A stretch of DNA of 64,000 nucleotides from Mucilaginibacter lacusdianchii (GCF_009770985.1 NZ_WSRW01000001.1:930001-994000), one strand, 5' to 3'. Positions 34,557 through 44,141 are shown, counted from the first letter of the stretch. The notes: generated by a model not told the origin, from the letters alone. Translations and numbers: made by a program.

Positions 34557-35186
34557 ATGTCACTAAAACAATCGCTAGAGTGGCGTTACGCTACCAAAAA
34601 ATTTGATGCTAACAAAAAGCTAAGCAATGAGCAGTTAAACGAATTACTGGAAACTGTACGTTTATCCCCATCGTCATACGGCTTACAACATTATGAAATA
34701 TTGGTTGTAGAAAATGCCGCTGTTCGCGAGCAATTACGCGAAGCCGCTTACGGGCAAACTCAGTTGACTGATGCTTCACAAATAATTGTGTTTGCTGCCG
34801 AAACAGAAATCAACGAAGCGTATGTAGAAAAATATGTTGATGAAGTAGCCCGCGTGCGTGGTGTAGAGCGTGAACAACTACGTCCGTTTGAAGAAAGTAT
34901 GTTGGGTGCTGTTGGTCGTTACACTGAGGATCAAAAGATTGCCTGGGCACATAAACAAGCTTACATTGCCTTAGGCGTTTTAATGAGTGCTGCATCTGAA
35001 ATGGGCATTGACAACTGCCCGATGGAAGGCTTTAACGCTGGTAAGTTTGATGAAATATTAGGCTTGAAAGAAAAAGGTTTAACTACTTCAGTAATTGCTT
35101 GTATAGGTTTCCGTGCAGAAGATGATGCTTATGCTCATTTTGCTAAAGTGCGTAAGCCAGCCGATGACTTATTTATCCGCATATAA
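34557..35186 (+). CDS. NAD(P)H-dependent nitroreductase-family oxidoreductase
   Basis: A 209-residue FMN flavoprotein of the NfsB-like group. The opening EWRYATKKFDANKKLS and LSPSSYGLQHYEILVV form the FMN-binding start. QAYIALGVLMSAASEMGIDNCPMEGF and a VIACIGFRAEDD segment complete the fold. It reduces nitro-aromatics or quinones using NAD(P)H. It is a single gene with a perfect palindrome in front and a terminator behind, consistent with a small inducible unit. Confidence 0.92.
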   Translation: MSLKQSLEWRYATKKFDANKKLSNEQLNELLETVRLSPSSYGLQHYEILVVENAAVREQLREAAYGQTQLTDASQIIVFAAETEINEAYVEKYVDEVARVRGVEREQLRPFEESMLGAVGRYTEDQKIAWAHKQAYIALGVLMSAASEMGIDNCPMEGFNAGKFDEILGLKEKGLTTSVIACIGFRAEDDAYAHFAKVRKPADDLFIRI

Positions 35187-35206
35187 TTATTAAACTATTT
35201 GTACTT

Positions 35207-35237
35207 AAAAGCCGCTTGCGTTAAACTAGCGGCTTTT
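35207..35237 (+). terminator. Terminator of the nitroreductase gene
   Basis: A perfect 10-bp stem AAAAGCCGCT/AGCGGCTTTT with an 11-nt loop, followed by a T-run on the plus strand. Confidence 0.85.
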
Positions 35238-35335
35238 TTGTTAAAAATAATATTTTACATATCACTTATTTCACATAAATTAACCCGCTTGCTTTCGAGT
35301 GGCATATTGATTGCTTATACTTATTTATATTTGCT

Positions 35336-35695
35336 ATGATAAAGAAGATATTAGTTGTGGATGATGACGCCGGTATACGCGATGCTATAGAAACGGTGTT
35401 AACCGAGTATGATTACGAGGTGCAAACCCTTGCTCGTGCAGAAGAAGTTTTTAAAACTATTAAAGCGTACCAGCCCGATTTAATTTTACTGGATATTATG
35501 CTGGGCGGTTTGGACGGCACTGTAATATGCTCGGCACTAAAAGCCATGCCCGAAACCAGCCACATTCCTGTTATCCTGATATCGGCACATTACCAGTTTG
35601 CGTCATCTTCATACGACAAGGCCGACGGTTTTATACCTAAACCGTTTGATATTAGTTATCTGCTGGAAAAAATTGAGACGCAGTTAGCCGCATAA
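35336..35695 (+). CDS. Single-domain response regulator
   Basis: A 119-residue CheY-like receiver domain with nothing else. The acidic pocket VVDDD (7-11), phospho-acceptor D53 in LILLDIML and switch Lys K102 in IPKPFD are all present. With no DNA-binding or enzymatic output domain it must act by protein contact. No histidine kinase lies nearby. It abuts the convergent pgpA gene with no spacer. Confidence 0.92.
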   Translation: MIKKILVVDDDAGIRDAIETVLTEYDYEVQTLARAEEVFKTIKAYQPDLILLDIMLGGLDGTVICSALKAMPETSHIPVILISAHYQFASSSYDKADGFIPKPFDISYLLEKIETQLAA

Positions 35696-36160
35696 TTAAG
35701 CCCAATGATATTGGTTGTTTAATACCACTAATACCTGCATACAAATATTAGCATAAACACCCGCCAGCACATCATCCATCATTACCCCGGTACCTGCCGG
35801 CAACTTCTCCATCCTGCGGATATACAACGGCTTCAGGATATCAAAAAAACGAAAAAAAATCAGTGCGGCTATTAAAAAAACGGGAGTTATAGGCACAAAT
35901 AACAGGGCTATCATTTGGCCGGACACCTCATCTATCACTACCCGGTAGCTATCTTCCCCCCAATCGGGCTCCACCTGGTTCCCTACATAAATACCAATAA
36001 GCGTTATTATCCCTGCTAGCACCGGCAACATCCAGGTACTGTCTAATAAGTGTCCGTTTTGCAGTAAGTATATTAATATACAAGTAACTATCGCTGCAAT
36101 GGTACCGCCACCTTTTATGTAACCAATCCCGAACCAGGATGCAATAAGTTTATGAATCAC
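35696..36160 (-). CDS. pgpA: Phosphatidylglycerophosphatase A
   Basis: A 154-residue inner-membrane enzyme that dephosphorylates phosphatidylglycerol phosphate. Features are the glycine-rich GIGYIKGGGTIAA near the N terminus, the acidic catalytic stretch DSYRVVIDEVSGQMIALL, PTSFF-like helices and FFRFFDILKPLYIRRMEKLP near the end. Four membrane helices are expected. It is convergent with the response regulator gene, their stops adjoining. Confidence 0.9.
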   Translation of the reverse strand: MIHKLIASWFGIGYIKGGGTIAAIVTCILIYLLQNGHLLDSTWMLPVLAGIITLIGIYVGNQVEPDWGEDSYRVVIDEVSGQMIALLFVPITPVFLIAALIFFRFFDILKPLYIRRMEKLPAGTGVMMDDVLAGVYANICMQVLVVLNNQYHWA

Positions 36161-36371
36161 GATCTATTTTATTGAAGGTGCTAAGTTCAGAATTTTTTTA
36201 TTGACTATACAAAATAGTGCAGATGAATGAATCGCCGTTAAAAAAATATCCACCAAGAAACAAGGAGTAGTAGTTAAAAACAGTATTAAACCAAAAAAGC
36301 TTTGCAATAATATAGCCACCACAAAAACCTGTCTTCATAAGCTTTGTATCGATATATTATTAGTTTTGTTT

Positions 36372-39149
36372 ATGAAGAAAATGTTACGTGCTACCGCACT
36401 GACCGCATTAGTTGCATTAGCGCTTCCAACTTACCTGAAAGCGCAAAGCGGCACAGTGAAACAGGTGCAGCTTTCACAGTTCCAACTACAGTCATCTGCT
36501 ATTGTTAAAACCGGCGGACAGCAATTATCCAGCAAAAGCTATCGCTCAACCGGCAAATGGTATCCCGTACGAGTACCATCAACTGTATTAACAGGTTTGG
36601 TAGCTAACAAGGTTTATCCTGACCCTTACCAGGCACTGAACAACATGCGCATTCCAGATGCATCAGACGAGTTTAATAAGCAATATGATTTAAATAAATT
36701 CAGCCACTTGCCCGGTAAAGTTAACCCTTGGGAAAAGCCTTACTGGTACCGCACTACCTTCAATGTGCCTGCAGCTGATAAGGGCAAGATATTCCAACTC
36801 ATATTTAAAGGTATAAATTACCGGGCCGAAGTTTGGCTGAACGGCAAACGCATTGCCGATTCGACCCAAATGGCTGGTATGTTTGCCGAATACAGTTTGA
36901 AGGTATCTAAACAAATTGTAGCCGGCGGACAAAACGTGCTGGCCGTAAAAATTTATCCATTAGATTATCCTGGTTTACCTGATAAAGAACAATTAGAGGC
37001 TTTGGGTTCATTCTTTTTGAACGGTGGCCCAACCGGCGACATTGGTAAAAACGTAACCATGCTATGTTCTGTGGGCTGGGATTGGATGCCGCCCGTGCGC
37101 GACCGAAACATGGGTATTTGGCAACCGGTTTACTTGCGTACCACAGGTGCAGTAACTATTGGTCGCCCAAAGTTGGTGACCGACTTAGCGCTACCTGATA
37201 CCAGTACTGCTAGCGTTTCTTTAAATTTAACGCTATCTAATCATAGTGCTACAACCACTAAAGGTAAATTAACGGTAAGTATCAAACCTGAAAATTTTAC
37301 CGGTGCCGCAGTACAATTTAGCCGCCCAATTGATGTCAATCCGGGCGAAGCCAAAGATGTTAAACTAACTCCCGCGCAAGTAAGCGAATTATACCTGCGC
37401 AATCCTAAATTATGGTGGCCCAATGGCTATGGCCGTGCCAACCTGTACCGTATCCGTTTACAATATGCCAATGGCAATAGCATTACTGATGACACGACTT
37501 TTGTATTTGGTGTACGCAAGGTAAGCAGCCGTGCAACTGATGTAAATGGCTTTACCCGCCGCGAGTTTTATGTAAATGGCAAACGCGTTCACTTGAACGG
37601 CGGTGCCTGGGTACCCGATATGATGGTAAACCGCGATTCGGCACGGTATGATTATGAATTACACCTGTGCCGCAATGCCAATGTAAACTTGGTTCGTATT
37701 TGGGGTGGTGGCGTTACCCCTCCCGATCATTTTTGGAATGCTTGTGATAAATATGGCTTGATGGTATGGTCGGATTTCTGGATTACCGGTGATACCCAAG
37801 GGGAATTTAAAGGCTCGCCCGATTATCCGTTGGAAGGTAATGTGTTTACCCGCAATGTCATCAGCACCATCTATCGTATCCGTAACCACCCAAGCTTACT
37901 GGTATGGACCGGCGGCAACGAAGGCCATGCCCGTAAAGAGTTGTACGATGTGATGCGCAATAGTATTATCACACTTGACGGTACTCGCCCATTCATTCCA
38001 AGTTCATCGGGTTTTGCCAAATTGCCTGCTGGATGGGAAGGTTCATGGCCTGACAACAAGCCTAGTGGCGTTTACAGCGGCGGCCCTTATGCTTGGAAAG
38101 ATCCGAAAGAATATTATAAACTGGCCGATGCCGGTAAAGACTGGGTATTTAAAGATGAAACCGGTATACCGTCGCAGCCGCCATACAATACTTTAGCTAA
38201 AAACATTCCGGATACTACCTGGGATAAAAGCCTACCGTTTCCGTTAAACCATATGTGGGGCTACCACGATGCCGCCACCGGTGCAGGCAAATATGATGAG
38301 TATTATAAAGATATGGTAAGCCGTTATGGCAAGCCTAGTACCCGTCGCGATTTCTCAAATAAAATGCAGTTGATGAATGCAACCGGCTATCAGGGCATTT
38401 TTGAAGCCGCCGGTCATAAACTGACTGAAACCGGCGGGGTAATGCTATGGAAATTAAATGCTGCCTTCCCAAGCGTTATCTGGCAAATATATGACTGGTA
38501 CCTGCAACCTAATGCCGGTTTCTATGCCATGCAAAATGCCGTGGAACCAGTTCATATTCAATTTAACTTAAACGACTCCACTGTAGCTGTATTGAACCGC
38601 ACTCATAAACCAACCGGTACTTTAATGTTGCAGGCAGATGTTTACGACATCCATACCAAGCGGGTATTCCACCAGGAAGCAACCGCCAACTTTACAGATG
38701 AAGGTGTGAAAAATGTTATTCCTTTGGCTTATGTGCTGAAACCATTAAAAGAGCTAAGTTTTGTGGTATTAAATTTGAAACACACCAAAGGCAATATCAT
38801 CTCCCGCAACGCTTACTGGACAGCGCCTGGTAATGATTATACCGCATTGAACACCATGCCCAAAGCCCAGTTACAAACCGCATTAGTTAAAACTACTAAA
38901 GGCAAAACTGAAAACAGCTGGACTATCAAGATCACTAACACTAGTAATCAGCTGGCATTTTTTGTGCGCCCGCAATTAGTAATAAAAAACGATGAGGTGC
39001 GACCAAGTTACTGGACTGCCAGTTATATTACCCTTGCGCCTAAAGAAACCACTACATTAACGGTAAGTGCCCCGGTAGCGAAAATCGGCAACCAAACACC
39101 AATTATTACAGTTGGCGGTTGGAATGTAAGCCAACAAGTAGTTAGATAA
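36372..39149 (+). CDS. GH2-family glycosidase, exo-beta-D-glucosaminidase/mannosidase-like
   Basis: A 925-residue secreted enzyme with a signal peptide ending LPTYLKAQ. Its layout is a sugar-binding jelly roll (about 25-215, KPYWYRTTFNVP; YRAEVWLNGKRIA), an immunoglobulin-like domain, a TIM barrel (about 350-690) and C-terminal beta domains. The acid/base is probably E517 in VWTGGNEGH and the nucleophile E596 in FKDETGIP. The late segment MLWKLNAAFPSVIWQIYDWY resembles CsxA-type exo-glucosaminidases. The start is the ATG at 36372; the upstream TTG only extends the frame by two codons. It is a single gene with its own terminator. Confidence 0.88.
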   Translation: MKKMLRATALTALVALALPTYLKAQSGTVKQVQLSQFQLQSSAIVKTGGQQLSSKSYRSTGKWYPVRVPSTVLTGLVANKVYPDPYQALNNMRIPDASDEFNKQYDLNKFSHLPGKVNPWEKPYWYRTTFNVPAADKGKIFQLIFKGINYRAEVWLNGKRIADSTQMAGMFAEYSLKVSKQIVAGGQNVLAVKIYPLDYPGLPDKEQLEALGSFFLNGGPTGDIGKNVTMLCSVGWDWMPPVRDRNMGIWQPVYLRTTGAVTIGRPKLVTDLALPDTSTASVSLNLTLSNHSATTTKGKLTVSIKPENFTGAAVQFSRPIDVNPGEAKDVKLTPAQVSELYLRNPKLWWPNGYGRANLYRIRLQYANGNSITDDTTFVFGVRKVSSRATDVNGFTRREFYVNGKRVHLNGGAWVPDMMVNRDSARYDYELHLCRNANVNLVRIWGGGVTPPDHFWNACDKYGLMVWSDFWITGDTQGEFKGSPDYPLEGNVFTRNVISTIYRIRNHPSLLVWTGGNEGHARKELYDVMRNSIITLDGTRPFIPSSSGFAKLPAGWEGSWPDNKPSGVYSGGPYAWKDPKEYYKLADAGKDWVFKDETGIPSQPPYNTLAKNIPDTTWDKSLPFPLNHMWGYHDAATGAGKYDEYYKDMVSRYGKPSTRRDFSNKMQLMNATGYQGIFEAAGHKLTETGGVMLWKLNAAFPSVIWQIYDWYLQPNAGFYAMQNAVEPVHIQFNLNDSTVAVLNRTHKPTGTLMLQADVYDIHTKRVFHQEATANFTDEGVKNVIPLAYVLKPLKELSFVVLNLKHTKGNIISRNAYWTAPGNDYTALNTMPKAQLQTALVKTTKGKTENSWTIKITNTSNQLAFFVRPQLVIKNDEVRPSYWTASYITLAPKETTTLTVSAPVAKIGNQTPIITVGGWNVSQQVVR

Positions 39150-39169
39150 GTTACCGAAAAACGAATATA

Positions 39170-39201
39170 AAAAAGGCTGGTACTATGATACCAGCCTTTT
39201 T
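39170..39201. terminator. Bidirectional terminator (GH2 / asparaginase)
   Basis: A perfect 13-bp stem (AAAAAGGCTGGTA and complement) with a 6-nt loop and T-runs on both strands, between convergent genes. Confidence 0.88.
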
Positions 39202-39227
39202 TATTAGATGAAGTTTGTAATCCTTTT

Positions 39228-40247
39228 TTAAGATACCGTTAGCTCGCCACGAATATCTGTTTCAATCCATCTCCGTACCTCATTCGGATCATCGAACATG
39301 TTGAGCAGGTACATAGTTTTGGTAACAGCGGCCTCAAAAGTCATGTCGTAACCATTGGCTACGCCGATATCTTTTAACTGTTTACTGGTTTCATATCGGC
39401 CCAGCTCTACGGTACCTACTTTACATTGCGAAATATCGACAATTACCTTTCCGCTATCAATAGCGCCTTTTAACAGGTCGGTAAACCACTGGTCGGTTGT
39501 AGTATTGCCCGAACCAAAAGTTTCCATCACAATGCCACGCACGTCGGAATTAACAATGGTTTCTACCACTTTTGGACTAATGCCCGGATAAAGCTTCAAT
39601 ACCGCAATATCATTTTGCATGCCCTTATGCACAATCAGCGGATCATCGCCTGGCTGGCGAATATCATTGATACTAAAGCGAAGATGCACGCCTGACTCGG
39701 CCAGCACCGGATAGTTTGGCGAGCGGAAAGCTTCGAATTTAGAAGAATTATATTTGAACGCACGGTTACCGCGGAAGAGCTTGTAATCAAAATAAATACA
39801 AACTTCGGGCACGCGCACTTTATCGTTCTTTTTGGCTTTGGCAATTTCAATAGCCGTCATCAGGTTTTCTTTGGCATCCGTACGGATAGCGCTGATGGGT
39901 AATTGGGATCCGGTGAAGATAACCGGCTTGGCTAAATTTTCGAGCATAAAGCTTAAAGCTGATGCCGAAAAGGCCATTGTATCCGATCCGTGTAAAACCA
40001 CAAAACCGTCTACTTCGTCATAATTACTTTCTATTAATCCAGCTAAACGTCCCCATATCTCCGGACTCATATTAGATGAATCAATAACTTCGTCGAAAGA
40101 GTGTACTTTGATACGGCAATTAAGGCGTTCCAGCTCCGGAACGTTTTCCATAATCTGATCAAAGTTGATAGGTACGAGCGCTTTAGTTTTGGGATCGCTC
40201 ATCATACCGATTGTCCCCCCGGTATAAATGATCAGTATCTGGCACAT
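39228..40247 (-). CDS. ansA: Type I L-asparaginase
   Basis: A 339-residue cytoplasmic asparaginase that hydrolyses asparagine to aspartate and ammonia. Both threonine motifs are clear: IIYTGGTIGMM at residues 7-17 and VLHGSDTMAFSASALSFM for the second. There is no signal peptide, so it is the cytoplasmic (AnsA) type rather than the periplasmic type II form. It is followed by a terminator shared with the GH2 gene and lies 55 bp downstream of the tatD gene on the same strand. Confidence 0.94.
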   Translation of the reverse strand: MCQILIIYTGGTIGMMSDPKTKALVPINFDQIMENVPELERLNCRIKVHSFDEVIDSSNMSPEIWGRLAGLIESNYDEVDGFVVLHGSDTMAFSASALSFMLENLAKPVIFTGSQLPISAIRTDAKENLMTAIEIAKAKKNDKVRVPEVCIYFDYKLFRGNRAFKYNSSKFEAFRSPNYPVLAESGVHLRFSINDIRQPGDDPLIVHKGMQNDIAVLKLYPGISPKVVETIVNSDVRGIVMETFGSGNTTTDQWFTDLLKGAIDSGKVIVDISQCKVGTVELGRYETSKQLKDIGVANGYDMTFEAAVTKTMYLLNMFDDPNEVRRWIETDIRGELTVS

Positions 40248-40302
40248 GTATTATATAATTGGTTAAGCTATAAATTAAAAATCGTGTTTATCAGGTTTGT
40301 GC

Positions 40303-41070
40303 TTATACGCCAAAAACCAGCTTAGAGTTTGCAGTAGTTATGCGGGCCACCTCTTCCAAACTGGTTTGATGCAAATCGGCTACTTTTTGCGCGATGTGTA
40401 CCAAATACGAGCTTTCGTTAGGCTTTCCGCGATAAGGCACAGGCGTAAGATAAGGAGAATCTGTTTCTAAAACCAGATGCTTTAAATCAATTTGCTGTAC
40501 TACTTTATCCAAACCAGCATTTTTATAGGTAACTACCCCGCCAATGCCCAGCACAAAACCTAAATCAATTACCTGTTGGGCTTGCTCCAGCGTACCCGAA
40601 AAGCAATGGAATATGCCTCGCAGCTTTTCATCTTGTTCTTGCTGTAATATTTCATACACCTCGGTAAAAGCTTCGCGGCAATGTATTACGATAGGTAAAT
40701 CGGCTGCCTTAGCCCAGGCTATTTGCTGCCTGAAAGCCTGCTGCTGCTCGGCAATAAAGGTTTTATCCCAATACAGGTCAATACCTATCTCACCAATGGC
40801 GTATACCTTAGTACGCTGCAAAGCTGCATATATTGTGTCTAGCTCTTGCTGCCAGCTTTCTTTAACATCACAAGGATGTAACCCCAACATGGCAAAACAG
40901 TTTTGCGGATAAGTATTAACCATGCCCTCAATCAGGGCTATCGTGCCCGAATCTACATTCGGTAAAAACAGGCGGCTTACCCCGTTATCTAGGCAGCGTT
41001 GCATCAGTTCAGCTTTCTTTGCCGGGTCAGATTCATAATACTGGTGGGTATGTGTGTCGGTTAGTACCAT
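40303..41070 (-). CDS. tatD: TatD-family metal-dependent deoxyribonuclease
   Basis: A 255-residue TIM-barrel hydrolase. Metal-ligand motifs are DTHTHQY near the N terminus, AIGEIGIDLYWD, IHCREAF, IFHCFSGT and LETDSPYLTPVPYRG. These are the standard TatD/YcfH set, so it is expected to be an active 3'-5' DNase or related phosphoesterase. It probably shares a transcript with the asparaginase gene downstream. A terminator separates it from the FKBP genes upstream. Confidence 0.94.
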   Translation of the reverse strand: MVLTDTHTHQYYESDPAKKAELMQRCLDNGVSRLFLPNVDSGTIALIEGMVNTYPQNCFAMLGLHPCDVKESWQQELDTIYAALQRTKVYAIGEIGIDLYWDKTFIAEQQQAFRQQIAWAKAADLPIVIHCREAFTEVYEILQQEQDEKLRGIFHCFSGTLEQAQQVIDLGFVLGIGGVVTYKNAGLDKVVQQIDLKHLVLETDSPYLTPVPYRGKPNESSYLVHIAQKVADLHQTSLEEVARITTANSKLVFGV

Positions 41071-41081
41071 GCTGCGAAAAT

Positions 41082-41114
41082 AAAAAGCCTTCTGTTGCTG
41101 GCAGAAGGCTTTTT
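41082..41114 (-). terminator. Terminator after the first FKBP gene
   Basis: A perfect 13-bp stem (AAAAAGCCTTCTG and complement) with a 7-nt loop, 8 nt past the FKBP stop. The core GCCTTCTG/CAGAAGGC is the same as in the hairpin at 42120-42149. Confidence 0.88.
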
Positions 41115-41121
41115 GATAAAA

Positions 41122-42105
41122 TTATTTATGTGTGACTTTCTTTTTCACCGGCGCTTTGCGCACAACCTTTTTAGTGGCCGGCTTTGCAGTTTTAGCTACC
41201 GCTTTATTCATGGGTTTAACTTTCACTACTTCTACATCAAAAACCAGCGAACTGAACGGCGGTATACTACCATCGGGCGTACCACGCTCGCCATAAGCCA
41301 ATTTGTACGGAATAATGAATGTTGCTTTAGAACCTTCATTCAGCAACTGTAAACCTTCATCCCAGCCGGGTATAACCTGCCCCATGCCAACGGCCAGCGC
41401 AATAGGTTCATATTTACGACCAGCCTGATATACGCCCGATGTTTTGGCAACCGGCTCTACACTGGTATCAAACACGGTACCGTTCAGCAATTTGCCGGTA
41501 TAGTTTACCCACACACTGTCGCCAGCCATAGGTTTACGGCCAGCCGAAGCACGGGTAACTACGTATTGCAAACCGGTAGTGGTGGTTTTAGGTGCCAGTT
41601 TGTTATCGGCAATGTATTTAAGTCGTGATGTTGAATCATTGCCACGCATTTTTGCCATGGCGGCATTGTTTTCGGCAATTACCTCGTTAAGGGTTTGTAC
41701 TCTTTCAATTTTTACCACAAAATTCAAAAAGCTTCCCTTTGGAAAAAATGGCGGGCGACGGTCTTCCTGTTTGGCAAACAAGCTATCAGCGGGTATCCTG
41801 ATCAGCGCACTGTCTTTTACGCTTAACTGCGGAAAAACCTCCATTAAATCCATCACATTTTGTGACGGGCGCACTTTGGTTTGCGCCGGCCGACCAGCTT
41901 GGTACGAACTTTCCAACACCGAATCTTTATCAGTTTTTACAGTGAACTGGAAAGTAATGATATCATCCTGCTTGATTTTGGCACCGTTGCCATGAGTAAT
42001 AATGCGATAACGGGCACCTTTAGGTGTCTGTGCAAAATCTGTTTGTGCTTTTGCGCTCAGCGCTACAGCAGAAAACAAGATTACAGAAGCAATTAGTTTA
42101 TTCAT
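41122..42105 (-). CDS. FKBP-type peptidyl-prolyl isomerase, double-domain (paralogue 1)
   Basis: A 327-residue exported protein with a signal peptide (MNKLIASVILFSAVALSAKA). The N-terminal half is a degenerate FKBP-like region (DDIITFQFTVKTDKDSVLES). The C-terminal half is an active-looking FKBP domain (DSVWVNYTGKLLNGTVFDTS, VIPGWDEGLQLLNEGSKATF, PYKLAYGERG). It ends in a Lys/Ala-rich tail (KKVVRKAPVKKKVTHK). It should catalyse prolyl isomerisation in the periplasm. Paralogue 2 lies 51 bp upstream with a hairpin between them. Confidence 0.92.
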   Translation of the reverse strand: MNKLIASVILFSAVALSAKAQTDFAQTPKGARYRIITHGNGAKIKQDDIITFQFTVKTDKDSVLESSYQAGRPAQTKVRPSQNVMDLMEVFPQLSVKDSALIRIPADSLFAKQEDRRPPFFPKGSFLNFVVKIERVQTLNEVIAENNAAMAKMRGNDSTSRLKYIADNKLAPKTTTTGLQYVVTRASAGRKPMAGDSVWVNYTGKLLNGTVFDTSVEPVAKTSGVYQAGRKYEPIALAVGMGQVIPGWDEGLQLLNEGSKATFIIPYKLAYGERGTPDGSIPPFSSLVFDVEVVKVKPMNKAVAKTAKPATKKVVRKAPVKKKVTHK

Positions 42106-42119
42106 ATTGTATCAGTAAA

Positions 42120-42149
42120 AAGGCCTTCTGTAGTAATGCAGAAGGCCTT
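42120..42149 (-). terminator. Hairpin between the two FKBP genes
   Basis: A perfect 11-bp stem (AAGGCCTTCTG and complement) with an 8-nt loop and a TTTT tract on the minus strand. It is related to the hairpin after paralogue 1, so it probably separates or attenuates the two genes. Confidence 0.75.
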
Positions 42150-42156
42150 ATCAGTA

Positions 42157-43125
42157 TTATTGCTGAGGCGCGGCCTGCGGCAGTTGTGGCGCTGCAGGTT
42201 TTGGCGCATTAGGGTTAGCATGGATAATGTCAACCAACTCAATATCAAAAGCAATTGGCGCAAACGGCGGAATTGTGTTTGGCGCACCACGCTCGCCATA
42301 AGCCAGCTTAGATGGAATAACCAACGTAGCTTTTGAACCTTTGTTCAGCAACTGCACACCTTCATCCCAACCCGGAATTACCGCACCGGCACCTACCGCA
42401 ATGTGAATTGGGCCGTAAGGACGCATTGGGTTGAAAATTTTGTTTTTCTGAGCCACGTCTTTAACGCTGCTATCAAACACTTTTCCGGTTAATAACTGGC
42501 CAGTATAATTAATTACCGCGCTATCGCCAGGCATAATTTTAGGACCAGAACCTTGTGTTTTGATCTCGTACATTAAGCCAGAAGCGGTTTTAGTCAGTTT
42601 CAAACCTTTATCAGATGCGTATTTAGCCATTTTACCTGACTCAGCATTTTTCATACGGGTTTTCTCAGCGGTAAAGTAATCAGTAATACGGCCTTGAAAC
42701 ACCTCATTGCTCAGTTTTCCTTTAGCAATTACTTTAGCTACTTTAACTTCATAAATTACATATTTGCCTTTGAAGTTTGGTGGACGCTGGCCCATGTGTG
42801 CAAACATAGTATCGGCACTGATTTTAAAGGTAGCGCTATCGCCTTCGCTCAGCATCGCTATACCTGAATAAATATCACCTTTATATTGCGGCTTAGGCAT
42901 CAGGCTTGGGCTTGCTTGTCCGTTATCGTAAGTATTGATCAATACCGAATCTGCATCGTTTTTAGCAATCAGGTTAACGGCTACAAAGTCGCCTTCTTTA
43001 ACAGTAGGGCCTTCTTTATCTTCATGGATGCTGTACAGCATGCCGCCTTCACCTTTTTTAAGTCCACTGTTGCAACTGGCCAGTCCAATAGCCGCAACAG
43101 CCAAAAACATTAAGTTTTTTTTCAT
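42157..43125 (-). CDS. FKBP-type peptidyl-prolyl isomerase lipoprotein (paralogue 2)
   Basis: A 322-residue lipoprotein (MKKNLMFLAVAAIGLASC, lipidated Cys at 18). It has the same two-part layout as paralogue 1: a degenerate first domain (EGDFVAVNLIAKNDADSVLI) and a full FKBP domain (DSAVINYTGQLLTGKVFDSS, VIPGWDEGVQLLNKGSKATL, PSKLAYGERGAPN). The tail is Pro/Ala/Gln-rich. It should fold outer-membrane or periplasmic proteins. It starts 2 bp past the NrnA-like gene's stop, so those two are one transcript. Confidence 0.92.
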   Translation of the reverse strand: MKKNLMFLAVAAIGLASCNSGLKKGEGGMLYSIHEDKEGPTVKEGDFVAVNLIAKNDADSVLINTYDNGQASPSLMPKPQYKGDIYSGIAMLSEGDSATFKISADTMFAHMGQRPPNFKGKYVIYEVKVAKVIAKGKLSNEVFQGRITDYFTAEKTRMKNAESGKMAKYASDKGLKLTKTASGLMYEIKTQGSGPKIMPGDSAVINYTGQLLTGKVFDSSVKDVAQKNKIFNPMRPYGPIHIAVGAGAVIPGWDEGVQLLNKGSKATLVIPSKLAYGERGAPNTIPPFAPIAFDIELVDIIHANPNAPKPAAPQLPQAAPQQ

Positions 43126-43127
43126 TT

Positions 43128-44141
43128 TTACTGTATTAATAGTGTTTTATATTCGGGTAATATGTCTTTAAATTTCTGTACGGTTTCCTGCAAGCCTGCG
43201 TCCGAATGTCCACCGGCCGCATTGCGGTGACCGCCACCGTTAAAATAGCGCTTGCAAATATCGTTAGCCGGAAACTCACCTTTTGAACGCAACGAAAGTT
43301 TTACGCGATCGGGCCGCTCTACAAAAAAGCCGGCCAGCCGTATACCTGTTATAGAAAGTGCATAATTTACAATTCCTTCGGTATCGCCGGTAATTACTTC
43401 ATACTTTTTCAGTTCTTCGTGCGTAACGGTAATGATAGCGGTATTGTATTCAGGCAGCACTTCCAGCTTATTAGCTAAGCAGTGGCCTAAAAAGCGTAAA
43501 CGCATTTCGGACGAATTATTGTATACCAACTCGTGAATACGCCAGTTTACAGCGCCGGCATCAATCAAATCGGCTACAATACGGTGCACGGCTGATGTGG
43601 TGTTGGGCAGACGAAACGATGCCGAATCAGTCATGATACCAGTGTAAAGACAGGTAGCTACATCAGCATTAATCAGATCAGGTCGATTAAGCTCTGTAGC
43701 GATGAAAGTGTACACCAATTGCGCAGTAGCACAGGCATTGATGTTCCAATAGCGGTAATCGTCAAAATCCTCTGGCTCCAGGTGATGGTCAATCATCACT
43801 TTAACGGCACTGCTTTGACGCACCAGTTCGCCCATTTGGTTAATACGGCTCAGGTTGTTAAAATCCAGGCAAAAAATTATGTCAGCCCCGGCTACCAGGC
43901 TGGCAGCCTGCTCTGTTTGCTCGGTATAAATAAGCACTTCCTCGTTTCCGGGCATCCAAGCCAAAAATTCAGGATAATCAGTAGGTGCAATCACTTTGGC
44001 GTGATGGCCCTGCTGAATCAGGTAGTTATATAAACCCAATGATGATCCCAATGCATCGCCATCTGGCTTATGATGCGTGGTAATTACTATTTTTTGGGGC
44101 TGGTTTAATAACTGATTAAGCGCGGCTGTATCTAACATCAA
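43128..44141 (-). CDS. DHH-family phosphoesterase, NrnA-like oligoribonuclease/pAp phosphatase
   Basis: A 337-residue protein with the DHH and DHHA1 domains of NrnA. Motifs are THHKPDGDALGSSLGLYNYL, DFNNLSR, IDHHLEPEDF and, in the second domain, FNGGGHRNAAGG. NrnA degrades 2-5-nt RNAs and converts pAp to AMP. It is the first gene of a short unit with the FKBP lipoprotein gene. It is divergent from ndk. Confidence 0.92.
   Translation of the reverse strand: MMLDTAALNQLLNQPQKIVITTHHKPDGDALGSSLGLYNYLIQQGHHAKVIAPTDYPEFLAWMPGNEEVLIYTEQTEQAASLVAGADIIFCLDFNNLSRINQMGELVRQSSAVKVMIDHHLEPEDFDDYRYWNINACATAQLVYTFIATELNRPDLINADVATCLYTGIMTDSASFRLPNTTSAVHRIVADLIDAGAVNWRIHELVYNNSSEMRLRFLGHCLANKLEVLPEYNTAIITVTHEELKKYEVITGDTEGIVNYALSITGIRLAGFFVERPDRVKLSLRSKGEFPANDICKRYFNGGGHRNAAGGHSDAGLQETVQKFKDILPEYKTLLIQ

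Noticed and set aside
35326-35333. TATATTTG as a promoter of the response regulator
   Set aside because: It ends 2 nt before the ATG, so the expected transcription start would lie inside the coding region.
36361-36368. TAGTTTTG as a promoter of the GH2 gene
   Set aside because: Only 3 nt separate it from the ATG; a leaderless start is conceivable but I cannot support it.
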